Assembly: GCA_026686845.1 (NCBI GenBank)
Contig: JAIVEN010000023.1
Span: 12,232,001 to 12,296,000, forward strand
Origin: Adenanthera pavonina
Lineage: Eukaryota > Streptophyta > Magnoliopsida > Fabales > Fabaceae
Length of the DNA: 64,000 nt
Direction: 5' to 3'
This document shows positions 1-10,657 of this stretch, piece after piece. The stretch's first letter is position 1. Every line of letters starts with the position of its first letter. The translations under genes and the position numbers were made by a program. The notes below the pieces were generated by a model, which was not told the DNA's origin, did not search any database, and saw only the letters and a program-made list of their open reading frames with translations.

Positions 1-3000
1 ACCTTGGTACCATTTTTGTGAAGATAGTTGCATAACTGATTTTGATTGGGAATTCTGTTTATGATTATGTTGTGTACGCATAATTAATATTTCCTAATTT
101 TAGTTTTTTCAGTTTCTGTTTTTCAGCAACTATCTGCTGTGAGGACTCTTAATGGTACAAATTATAAAGATTGGAAGGAGTCCTTAAACATATACCTCAT
201 AATTTCTAAAAAAGATTTGGCTCTTAGAGAGCCTAAGCTGGCTAATCTTACTTTTGAGTCCAATGCTACTGCTAAGAAGTACCACAAACAATGGAATAAG
301 TCAAACCGGATATGTCTAGTTGTAATTAAGTATACAATTGAGAAATGTATCAGAGAGAGCATTCCTGACAAAGATATAGCTATTGAGTACATAAAGGCTG
401 TAGGGGACAAATTCAAAAAACTACATAAGACTCAAAATGCTTATTGTCTATCACTGCTTGATAATACTCGCTATGATGGAGTGTCAGGCGTTAGAGAACA
501 CATTATGAAAATGGTGAATTATTACAACAAACTGAAGTCTTATAGAATTGATCTTGGTGAGAGTACTTTGGCCTACCACATCCTTCAATCCTTGCCAACT
601 GAATATGAACCACTTATAACTCTTAGGAGGCTGAATGGACAGTAGATCAAATGATAGCCATTGTCACTCAAAAGGAAGAAGCAATTAAGAAAAGCAATTC
701 TCATACTCCATCGGTTAATTACTTCTCTCATGGTCCGAGCAGTAAATTTGGTGGTCATGACAAGAAAGGAAAGAAGCTAGAAACTAAAAAAACCTGCAAA
801 GTCTAGGTTAAAAAAAGGTGATCAAAATAAGGGTTTACAAAAGAAGTTCTTCAAGGGCAATTGTCACTATTGTAAGAAACCAGGCCATAGGATATATGAG
901 TGTTTCAAGTTGAAGAACAAGAATGAAAGGGAAGGCATATCTTCTGAATTCGCCCCTCTAGCTCTAGTTTGTTTAGAATCCAATAGTTTTGAGATACCAT
1001 CTGATTTTTGGTGGTTGGATTATGGTGCAATGGTTCATGTTGTGAATTCTTTGCAGGAGCTCAGAAACAGGAGGACCCTAAGTGAGAGAGAAAAGAGCAT
1101 TTTGGGAGTTGAAGGCAGTAGAGCTACAGTAGAATATGTAGGAACCGTTGGTTTGTGTTTACCTTCTGGGCACATTTTAAATTTAAATAATGTTGTTTAT
1201 GTACCTTCTGCAAGAAGAAACCTGATTTCTAGTTCTGTTTTGGATAGACATGGATATTCCTTTTGGCAAGGAAAAAGAAAGATTGACATTTATTTTAATT
1301 CAGTTGTTGTTGGTACTGGTTTTTTATATAATGGTTTATATCGTTTAAGTCATGATAACTAATTAGTTGAAACTTCTGTTACTTTTGCTCACACAATAGT
1401 TGGGCACAAACATGCTAGACTTAATGAAAATTCATCTATGTTATGGCATCGACGTTTGGGGCATATTTCCAGAGATAGATTACAGAGGATAGTTAAAGAA
1501 TGTGTTTTACAGGATCTAGATTTTTCAAATTTTAAAACTTGTGTTGATTGTATAAAGGGAAAACTTCCCGCTAGAGCTAGAAATAAAGGGGTGTATAGAT
1601 CAGAGAATATTCTAGATCTAATTCATACTGATATATGTGGACCTATCACCCCAATGCTATAGGTGGATTTAAATACTATATCACTTTCATAGATGATCAC
1701 TCTAGATATGGGTGGATCGATTTGATACATGAAAAATCAGAAGCACTAGATGCCTCTAAGAAATTTAAGGCAGTTGTTGAATTGAAATCCGATAGAGCCA
1801 TCAAATGTGTTAGATCTGATAGGGGTGGGGAGTATTATGGGAGATATACTAAGATTGGTAGAAATCCAGGCCCATTTGCTCTATTCTTGCAAGAGCATGG
1901 GGTTAAAGCTCAGTATACAATGCCTAGTACTCCATAGCAAAATGGGGTTGCAGAAAGGCGTAATCGTACTCTCATGGATATGGTCAAAAGCATGATGAGC
2001 CACTCCACGTTACCAGAATTTTTGTGGGGAGATGCCCTGAAAACTGCAGCATACATTCTGAATTTGGTACCTAGCAAATCAGTGCCAAAAACACCATATG
2101 AACTTTACTTTGGAAAGAAACCTAGTGTTAGGCATTTCTGAGTCTGGGGATGCAAAGCAGACTTAAGACCATATGATCCTCAGTTGAAGAAGCTGGATCC
2201 TAGAACTATTAGTGGTTTTTTCATTGGGTATTGTGCAGGATTGAGAGGCTATAGATTCTATTGCCCCTCTAACACTACTAGGGTCATTGAATCAGATTGA
2301 GCATTTTATTTTGAAAATGACCAAGATAGTGGGAGCTCAATACCTAGGGTGATTGAGTTACATGATGAAAGCACTGCTTTGCCTACACCTATTTCATCAT
2401 CACCCAAAACTAATAAGATTGATATTAAGAATCCTACTAAGATAGGTGTAGAACCACCTATAAATGAAACTGGTGAATCGGGTGTTGTGTTAAGACGTTC
2501 TCAAAGAGCTCATAGGTCTGCAATACCAGATGACTATATGGTTTATTTATAGGAGATCTATTTATGGATTAAAATAGGTTTCTAGGCAATGATACTTGAA
2601 ATTTGATGAGGTTATGACCTCGAAGAGATTCACTGAGAATGTTTCTGACCATTGCATTTATTAGAAATTCAATGGCAATGATTTTGTGATCTTGGTGCTC
2701 TATTTGGATGACATCCTATTAGTTAGTAATTCATTGTGTCTCTTGAATGAAACAAAACGAATGTTGTCATGCCACTTTGACATGAAGGACCTTGGCGAGG
2801 CTTCATTTGTTTTGGGGATTCAAATCCATCGTGATGGGTCTCATGGAATTCTGGGTTTATCTCAAGCAACTTATATTGATAGAGTGCTAAAGAAATTTAG
2901 AATGGATAATTGTGCTCCTAGTCCAGCTCCTATTCAGAAAGGTGAGACAATGTCATGATCTCAGTGCCCTCAAAATGCTAATAAAAGGACTAAAATGGAT

Positions 3001-4094
3001 AAGATTCCTTATACTTCTGTTGTTTGTAGTCTCATGTATGCACACTATACACTCGTCTTGATATAGCTTTTGCTATTAGTGTACTTAATAGATATTTGAG
3101 TGATCTTGGTAAGGATCATTGGAAAGCTGCTAAGAAGGTTATGAGATATTTTTAGAGTACTAAGAATCATATGTTAACCTACGGAAGGTCTAATTCACTT
3201 GAGGTTATTAGCTATTCATATTCAGATTATGCTTCCTGTATAGATGACAGGAGATTAACCTCTGGGTATATTTTCATGCTATGTGGAGGAGCTGTTTCGT
3301 GGAAAAGTGTCAAGCAAACACTTATAGCTACTTCAACTATGGAGGCAGAATATATTGCATGTTATGAAGTCACCTATCATGCCGTCTGGTTGAGGAAGTT
3401 GATTTATGGTATGCATTTGATTAATTCTATATCACGTCCTCTTACCATATTCTGCAATAATTTATCCGCCGTGCAATTCTCTCAGAATCACAAGAATTCA
3501 AGCCACACTAAGCACTTTAATGTAAATTCATGTTCATCAAAGAAAAAATTATAGAATCTCATATTCGTATAATTCACATTTCCAGTGAGTCTATGCTTGC
3601 GGATCCCATGGCAAAAGGCTTGCTCGTTGGAGTATTTAAGAATCATGTAACCCATATGAGTCTTGTTACTTTTATAAAGCCTTAGTTTAGTGGGAGTTTG
3701 AGATATCTTGTCGTTCATCTATGTAATGTTTTTTGTTTAGTTTAGATATTAAAACATTGTTGCTGCACTTTATATCATTTGTTTCCCTAATGGATTCAAT
3801 AATTCGGTGTGAATATGCTTTAATATCACTTGTTTCCCTATCGGACTCAGTGATTCAGTGTTGTTTCTTTATTGAGCTATGGTTAAAAATACTAATTTCG
3901 CATTCTATTCTATTCAGATGATGAAACCTAATGTTTATTGTCATTTGCTTCTCCAACGGATTCAGTGATTTAGTGAAGTTTTATTTTTTGATTTTTTGTT
4001 AAGGCTTAATATATATACTGGGGGCTTGATTTGTATATTTTGGAATTATGGCACTTGCTCTAATTAATTAATTAATGTCTTCCAAGTGGGAGAT
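1..4094 (+). pseudogene. Ty1/copia retrotransposon relic 1: decayed gag-pol
   Basis: Recognisable copia parts follow in the order gag, protease, integrase, RT, RNase H. Gag (UBN2-like) is at 139-645, then a frame shift near 635. A CCHC zinc knuckle (CHYCKKPGH...C) is at about 859-903. The protease region is at 910-1362, but its active site reads D-Y-G instead of D-S/T-G. The GAG-pre-integrase HxxLGH motif is near 1440-1560 and the integrase core at 1600-2290 contains stops. A proline/serine-rich linker is at 2349-2552. Next comes RT with the YLDD box at about 2701-2712, then RNase H at 3171-3554. The amino half of RT (roughly 600 bp in a normal element) is missing between about 2552 and 2570. 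Several in-frame stops and shifts mean it cannot encode a working polyprotein. The 5' LTR, if present, lies outside the window. Confidence 0.93.
3773..3976 (+). repeat. Three imperfect ~37-bp repeats in the 3' region of copia relic 1
   Basis: Copies lie at about 3773-3812, 3822-3862 and 3941-3976. All share a core like TTTCCCTAA.GGATTCAGTGATTCAGTG. They sit between the RNase H remnant and the polypurine tract, in the untranslated 3' part of the element. Confidence 0.6.
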
Positions 4095-4580
4095 TGTTAA
4101 AATAATTTTAACTAATTATGTGGATTGACGTTAATTGATTAATTAAGAGGAATAATTAAAATCAAGATATTGATATTTGGCATTAAAATATTAAGTCTAG
4201 AACAGATTGGGCCTATGTTAAAGGTGTGCAGCCCAATGATAGGTAGGGGAGCATGCTAGACCATTAGGCAGAGGTCCCAATTGGCAGTCCCTTGGTAGCC
4301 AGCAATTCCCTATCACAAGGCTGGATATATGGAGAAAGAGTTATAAAATTATAATTAATATATTATTAGGGTCATTTTAGATGCGGTCTAATCAGTTTTA
4401 ACGCACGATCTTAAAAATTGAGTGAGGCTGCATCTAGTAACCCGACAATTAAGAAAAAATCTTTATTCTCTTTCTCTCTCTCTCCATCTAAGAAAATTTG
4501 TTAACCTAAGGGAAAAAGCCAATTGCAATTATCTATTTTTCTTAATCATCAATTGCTCCCGTGAACTTAGGTACACTTTA
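4084..4580 (+). repeat. Polypurine tract and 3' LTR of copia relic 1
   Basis: A typical copia polypurine tract (AAGTGGGAGATT, 4084-4095) is followed at 4095 by TGTTAAAATAATT, the usual TG start of an LTR. A TATA-like stretch lies near 4342-4355 and a CT-rich tract near 4460-4490. The right end is only approximate because no second LTR is available for alignment. Confidence 0.7.
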
Positions 4581-5237
4581 ATAACTCTATTATGATATGA
4601 AATTATTTGCTTATAGTCTAATTATATATTGGAAGCATATCAAACTTATTTTTAGCCCAAAAAATAGTCATTTGATGAAAACCTCCCTCCCTCTATTCCT
4701 TTCCATTTCTTTAAAAATTAAGTCCATCTTACTAAATATGTTCTAAGAACTTAATCACATAATATTAAAAAAAATAAGAGAAAAATAAACAAAGTAATAG
4801 AGTAGAAGTCAGTCAAGCACTGACTGCCCACCCGACATGAGAGGTGAATAAAGAATGTGATGTATATGTAATTGGGAGAATTGCATTTAAAAAGAGACAT
4901 GACTATTTTTGATTCACTTGATTTTCCTCTAATTCCACAAAAAATTGAAGCTTTTGAGAAGCTCACAAGAAAGAGAGAATCTTTTTTTTTTTTTGTGAAG
5001 ATACTAAAGCATGTCAGTTATTCCTTTGAGTGGATGCAATGCATCATCTGATTATTGATGCGGTGCGACGGTGACTGTAATTATAATGGTCAGCATTAAC
5101 GAATTAGTTTTGTAGCAAGCTTGTACCTAATTCCTCTCTGATGTTTAATTGATCCCAAGGCCATATGCATGGTGCATTGATCTGGTTTCGATGTCTTCGT
5201 CTGAAACACTGATTACCGTCATGTTTTCTTTTTTTTA
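4581..5237. other. Intergenic, upstream of OR
   Basis: AT-rich sequence between the copia LTR and the OR promoter. No coding potential or named repeat was recognised. Confidence 0.5.
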
Positions 5238-5367
5238 AAAAAAGAACCCTCATGTTAGTTAAAAATAAAAATTTTACCCAGCAAGCACACGCAGTGCACG
5301 TGAAAAAAGAACCCTCATGTTAGTTAAAAATAAAAATTTTACCCAGCAAGCACACGCAGTGCACGTG
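5238..5367 (+). promoter_or_regulatory. Duplicated 65-bp promoter segment with two G-boxes
   Basis: A 65-bp unit (5238-5302) is repeated head to tail at 5303-5367 with no difference that I can see. Each copy ends in the palindromic G-box CACGTG (5297-5302 and 5362-5367). The second G-box lies 93 bp before the OR start codon. G-boxes are bound by bZIP and bHLH factors such as PIFs and HY5, and light control of carotenoid genes through such sites is known. Function here is inferred. Confidence 0.75.
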
Positions 5368-5459
5368 CTAGATCGGCTTATTCCTGTCAAACCCCACCGA
5401 TGTAATCCTTCAAATCTCTTCCTCCCTGATTCCATCAAATATTTCATGAGCACCTAACA

Positions 5460-8400
5460 ATGACTTCTTTCGTTCTCTACTCTTATTTCCTTCCATCAAG
5501 GGCAGCTTCAACCCTCAGGCTCTCTAATACCTCAATTTCCTCTCCACGAAACCTCAGGCAATTCGTTCTTCCCAAAGGCGCCCTCTTCAAACCCAGAATT
5601 GTTTGCTATTCTTCAAAGGATGACAACAACCCAAGGTTCTTTACTTCTCTGTTGTGATTCTTATTTTTTTTTCTTAAAAAAAAAAAAAAGCTTAAATATT
5701 GTATGTTTTCTAATAAACTGAGACATGAATTTTGCTGTTGGTTTGATTGAGCATAACATACCCCTTTTGTTGCCAGCAACTTTTGTATTATTGAGGGGCC
5801 AGAGACGGTTCAGGATTTTGTTCAAATGCAGCTGCAGGATATTCAAGACAACATAAAGAGTAGGCGCAATAAAATCTTCCTTCTCATGGAAGAGGTTAGC
5901 TTATAATGTCATGACAGCTCAGCTTGTGGGCCCTAGACTCTTGATTTGTCTGTAATCGTCAAACCCATTTATCATAATTTTCTCTTTGATACTTTGAGCA
6001 GGTGAGGAGATTACGCGTACAGCAACGCTTAAAAGGTATGAAGGTTATCAATGAGGATGTAGAGGAAGAAGCCCACGAGATGCCCGACATTCCATCATCA
6101 ATTCCTTTTCTTCCGCATGTGGTGAGCCTCGAACTTGTGTCGTAATTTACTTACAATTATTCGCTGATTCTTCTTCCCATGGAATGTCGAGAGGGACACG
6201 ATATAATCTTTGACATGATTAATTACATATAAATCCATTTCCAATTATCTGAATGCAAAAATTCCTTCTTCATCGTTTCATTTTGTTTCTGTATCATTAC
6301 TTACAAAGATCAAAATTAACTTGGAGCATTTGGCATTTTAATTTGGACTAACCTGGTGCATTTTCTTTTTTCGTGTTAGACACCGAGGACCTTGAAGAAG
6401 CTCTATCTAACAAGCTTATCCTTGATATCTGCCATAATTGTATTTGGCGGGCTTATTGCACCAACGGTAATTTTATCTTGCCACATTCAACAGGGTCAGA
6501 ATATCTAACTGCAATGAAAATATCTATGCATGGACCCCTGTAATTTCACTATTTGTTTTAGTCGTCTTACTAACTTACATGCTTTATTTGCATGATAAAA
6601 TTTTAATCGGCGCATTGCTGATTTGCTGTCTCTGCTCTTTGATTGGTTTCCTTTACTATCTTGGCTCTTGTCATAAAATTTCCTATTTTATCTGGCGCTG
6701 GTTTAGTTATTTATTCCTATTTTATGTTGCATGTTTGAAAAATCAGCAGTTTATGTGGCTAAATGTTGATTTCTACCTTCTGAAGGCATGTCTCTGCCTC
6801 ATAACTATGCTCATAAATATCTTGTTTCGTGAGAAATGTTTGAGGATGGGTAAAAGGATCAAAGGATAAACATTTATACCAGGACAGAGGGCTTGGTTTT
6901 CATTAAAGGGGTTCGATAACATATTCAAGTTAATGCAGCCAATTTAGTCAACTGGTTAGAATAGAAATGTAATCATTTATTGTGGATTACTTTTATTTTT
7001 TTTCCTCTTATGAAATATTGTGGGTTACTTTTGTTTGAAGGTTATTTTCAGAAATAATGATATCATAAATTTATGATGCTTCTTGTCTGAGAGAAAAATA
7101 AATTTTGGTCATTGTATTAAGCATAAGGCCTTCATTAAGTATGGGGGCACATTTATTTATTTGGTATGACAAGCTAGAGTTCAGGAGTTCTAATTAAGAT
7201 AAACGAGCTATTAATATCACAATCTTAAAAGATAAGGAATCTACAAGAAACATTGGGTTGTGAAATTTGTTTATTTGCCTCAACTGATATGATAAAAATA
7301 ATTATATGATTTTATGGCACTTTGTATTTTGGTATAGAATTCTAGCATCATGGGTTTTACTGTGTAAGTATATATGCTGTTGACTATGATCTACATTGAT
7401 TTCAAATACTGAAGTGCATTGCTATATGACAGCTGGAGCTAAAATTAGGTTTGGGTGGTACCTCATATGAAGATTTCATAAGAAGCATGCATTTTCCTTT
7501 ACAATTAAGGTATAGCTGTTCTCTGGTTGGCCTACTTCTGTTAGTTCAAGATTGCCTTGGACTATTTCATTGATGAATAGCTGTTTTATTTGATGTCTGT
7601 CACTAATTTGATTTGCTTTATAATATTAGTCAGGTTGATCCAATTGTAGCATCATTCTCTGGTGGGGCAGTGGGTGTGATATCAGTACTGATGTTAATTG
7701 AGGCTAATAATGTTGAACAGCAAGAGAAAAAAATGTGCAAGTATTGCCATGGAACTGGTACGTTACAGCTTGGTCTTTGAAAATGTTCATTCTCTAAACC
7801 ATGTCTCCAGGCACATCATTTTTTGTTTTTTCAATTCTTCCCCCTTTTCCTGAAATTTTATTGTGCAGTTTGTTAGAGTAAAATGTTGAGAAGTTGTGAT
7901 GTGACAGAAGCAGATAAAGGATGCATTTAAACTTAGTTTATTCAACCTTTTTCTAGTTTGACAAGAAAATAGTCATTATGCACTTTAGTAATCATTGGAA
8001 CTTATATGCAAAAAGTTTGGTGCAAAATATAGACTTCTTAAATGAAGGCTATGATTAGGTACATTGTAAAGTTCTTTATGGACTAACTGGAATGCTTTAG
8101 AAACTGTTTTTACTCTTCAATCAGATCTACCGCCACTCAATTCAAATTACTTCTGATTCTAGTTTCTCTCATTTATCGTTTGAACTTTGGATATATTCTT
8201 AATGATATTTAATTTATGGGTAGGATACTTGGCCTGTGCCCGCTGTTCTTCTAGTGGTGTTTGCTTGAACATTGATCCCATCTCAGTATATAGTGCTATT
8301 GACAGACCATTGCGAGCGCCTACAACCAGAAGGTGTCCTAATTGCTCTGGTGCAGGAAAGGTACATAATCTGGTAAAAAGCATAATCTTTTTTTTGAAAT

Positions 8401-8751
8401 AAACTTTTAGGCTGGAAGTTATGTCATGAATATTGTGTGTTTGCTATGTAGCTTTTAAGGTTTTCGTTTGCCCAAGCAATCACCATTTGATGTAACCTAA
8501 ATGCCGGTCTTCTACTTGCCTTGGCCCCTTTCAGCTGTAGAAAGATGATTGTATCACTATATATGTGATTTTTTTTTCTGGGAATCAATATTTTAATTTG
8601 TGCAAGTGCAGTTCGTGCACTGAAATTTTTGCTGTAATTAGAGTCATGATTACTAATGTAACATGTTTGCCAGGTAATGTGTCCGACATGCCTTTGCACT
8701 GGGATGATGATGGCAAGTGAGCATGACCTGCGAATTGATCCATTTGACTGA
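5460..8751 (+). CDS. OR: ORANGE protein, plastid DnaJ-type zinc-finger holdase (8 exons)
   Basis: Exons: 5460-5635, 5777-5894, 6002-6121, 6380-6466, 7433-7509, 7630-7757, 8224-8360, 8674-8751. All introns are GT-AG and phases agree, giving 306 aa, close to the known length for OR (Arabidopsis OR is about 307). A Ser/Arg-rich plastid transit peptide comes first. It is followed by the conserved NFCIIEGPETVQDF block and the MEEVRRLRVQQR helix. Two membrane segments follow (LTSLSLISAIIVFGGLIAP and SFSGGAVGVISVLMLIEA). Four CxxCxGxG-type repeats form the C-terminus (CKYCHGTG, CARCSSSG, CPNCSGAG, CPTCLCTG). OR proteins stabilise phytoene synthase in plastids and promote chromoplast carotenoid storage. 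The arginines of the VRRLR segment, where the melon 'golden' Arg-to-His change lies, are intact, so this looks like the ordinary allele. OR versus OR-LIKE was not resolved by alignment. Confidence 0.95.
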
Positions 8752-9626
8752 ATCAGATTTGGGGACTCGTAGTTCTTTTGCTTTCATGTATGTTTTCAAT
8801 CTCACTCACTTAACAGTAGAAAGAGAAAAAAATGTTTTGTACGGGGAAAACTGAATTCCACACCTTTGGTTTTTTCTCCTTGTTTTCCTTAATGAAATGC
8901 AAAAATTGTTTCATTGGAAATATTTTAATGTCTTCCTTACTTCATATTAACAGAACATAATGTTTGGAATAGTTTATTTGTAATATTCCTTTGCTTCTTC
9001 TTTGATACGGTTGATATAAATGGACTACAAATCTTCTCTGTGTCATACCTTGATTCATTTAACAGAATTAAGTGGTGCTCGATCGCAAATTGGTTTGGGC
9101 AGTCCATTCATATTTGGAGGTTTTTAATGGCATCCTGGAGTCGCAGACTGTGCAATAGCCGAACTGGTTTTTTCTGAGACTCATCACTTGCTAATGAGGG
9201 ATGAAATGCATTGATGTTGCATCAGCCTCCCGCGTTATATGGGAATTGAAAGCAAGATATTTTTAAGTTGTCAGATACTTCAGGACTTTATAATAGAGGC
9301 TTTATTGCGTGCCTCTTTCTCTCGAACCATAGTGGTGGATCATGGAAATTTAATTAACATCTCCTTAACTTGTTTGATTTTACTATTTATTAAATTATGG
9401 TGTGAATTTGGTGCCGCACATTATATTGATGATAATAGTAAGTGTATCACAAATCCATTTTTATAGTGTACTTGCAAAAGTAGAAAATATAGTTACAGCA
9501 GCATAGCCATATTCATGAGCGGCTATCAACTGTTGTCAAACAGAATACAGTCTATCAATGTTAACACTATTGGTAGAATTACCAAGATAACACCCATGGA
9601 CCAAAGTTCTGGAAATGAATAGAGAC
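8752..9626. other. OR 3' UTR and downstream intergenic sequence
   Basis: The first few hundred bases are probably 3' UTR. Nothing else was recognised. Short open frames here (for example 9239-9466) resemble no protein I know. Confidence 0.45.
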
Positions 9627-10112
9627 CTAAGGGTTTGTTTGGTTGGAGGGAAATGGGGGGAAGGGAAAGGAAAGGGAGGGAAAATGTTATTAAAATTTTT
9701 CCTTCCCTTGTTTGGCAATAAGGAGGGGAGGAAAAATGTTATTAAAATTTTCCCTCCCCTCCCCTTATATATTTTCCCCCCAAATTGGGGTAATTTGGGG
9801 GGAAAATGTGTTATTGTGTTTAAAATAATCAAAATACTTTTCATTTTTTCATTACTCGGTCACACAATATATTAGTCAGTCATGTCCTTATATTAACTTA
9901 AATAAATTAAGGGTATAATAGTCAAATTATAATTATTTTTCCTCCTTTCCCCTCCTAACCCAAACAAGGTAAAATTAAAATCCTTCCACTAAAATTCCTC
10001 CTTTTCCTTCCAAACGAGGTAAAATTAAAATTTCTTCTTTTCCCTCCCCTTCCTTTCTCTCCATTAAAATCCCTTCCCTCCCTTTCCCTCCATTGAACCA
10101 AACAGGCCATAA
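9627..10112. mobile_element. Fold-back MITE with G-rich/C-rich arms (hAT-like ends)
   Basis: The left end reads GGGTTTGTTTGGTTGGAGGG and the right end, reversed, reads GGCCTGTTTGGTTCAATGGAGGG. Inside, purine-rich GGGAAGGGAAAGG tracts on the left are matched by CCTTCCCTCCCTTTCCCTCC on the right. The middle carries further inverted GGGAAAATGTTATTAAAATTTT/CCC units. There is no coding capacity. The GTTTGGTT-type terminus is usual for hAT-derived MITEs. Target duplications were not identified with confidence. Confidence 0.75.
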
Positions 10113-10657
10113 AGAATTATAATTAAGTACAATCCTAAATTACTTTATACTCCCTCACTCTGTGCTTAAAATCAGGAATAACGGAGGAGGAAAAAGGACT
10201 TCTGGGAAAGAAAATAAATGTGGCCTAAATTTATGTGGGGTTGGAGTGGATGTGCGAGGGTCAGTGTGCATGGGAGAGAGGAAAGATTACCGTGAGTTTT
10301 TCAATCCCACTCCTTCTAATATAAATCTTCATTCTAGCTCTTGTTCTCAAGCATACATTTTAATGAGTTTTGTATTTCAAGATAGTGCCCAAAACATGCT
10401 TAGGGTCACTCTAAGAATTTCATTTCTATACAGGCCCAAAAAAATGAATTTCATTTGTGTCACTCCGAAAAGAAAGGATACTGGAGTTTTTTTTCTGCCG
10501 CCTTGGATACAGGATCGTGCTATTTCATGTCAATAAGAAAGGAGAGGTAGGGTAGTCTCTCCAGAGTCAAATGGGAAGAACCCAGCATTCTTTTCTAGTC
10601 TTGAAGTGCAAATGTATCAGCTGTCACTTGAAAATTGACGTGGGCTTTATCATCATG
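10113..10657. other. Intergenic, 3' of the PPR gene
   Basis: No gene recognised. The end nearest 10657 should hold the PPR gene's 3' UTR. Confidence 0.4.

Noticed and set aside
9536..9875. Open frames on both strands through the G/C-tract element.
   Set aside because: They reflect simple purine/pyrimidine runs of a fold-back MITE.
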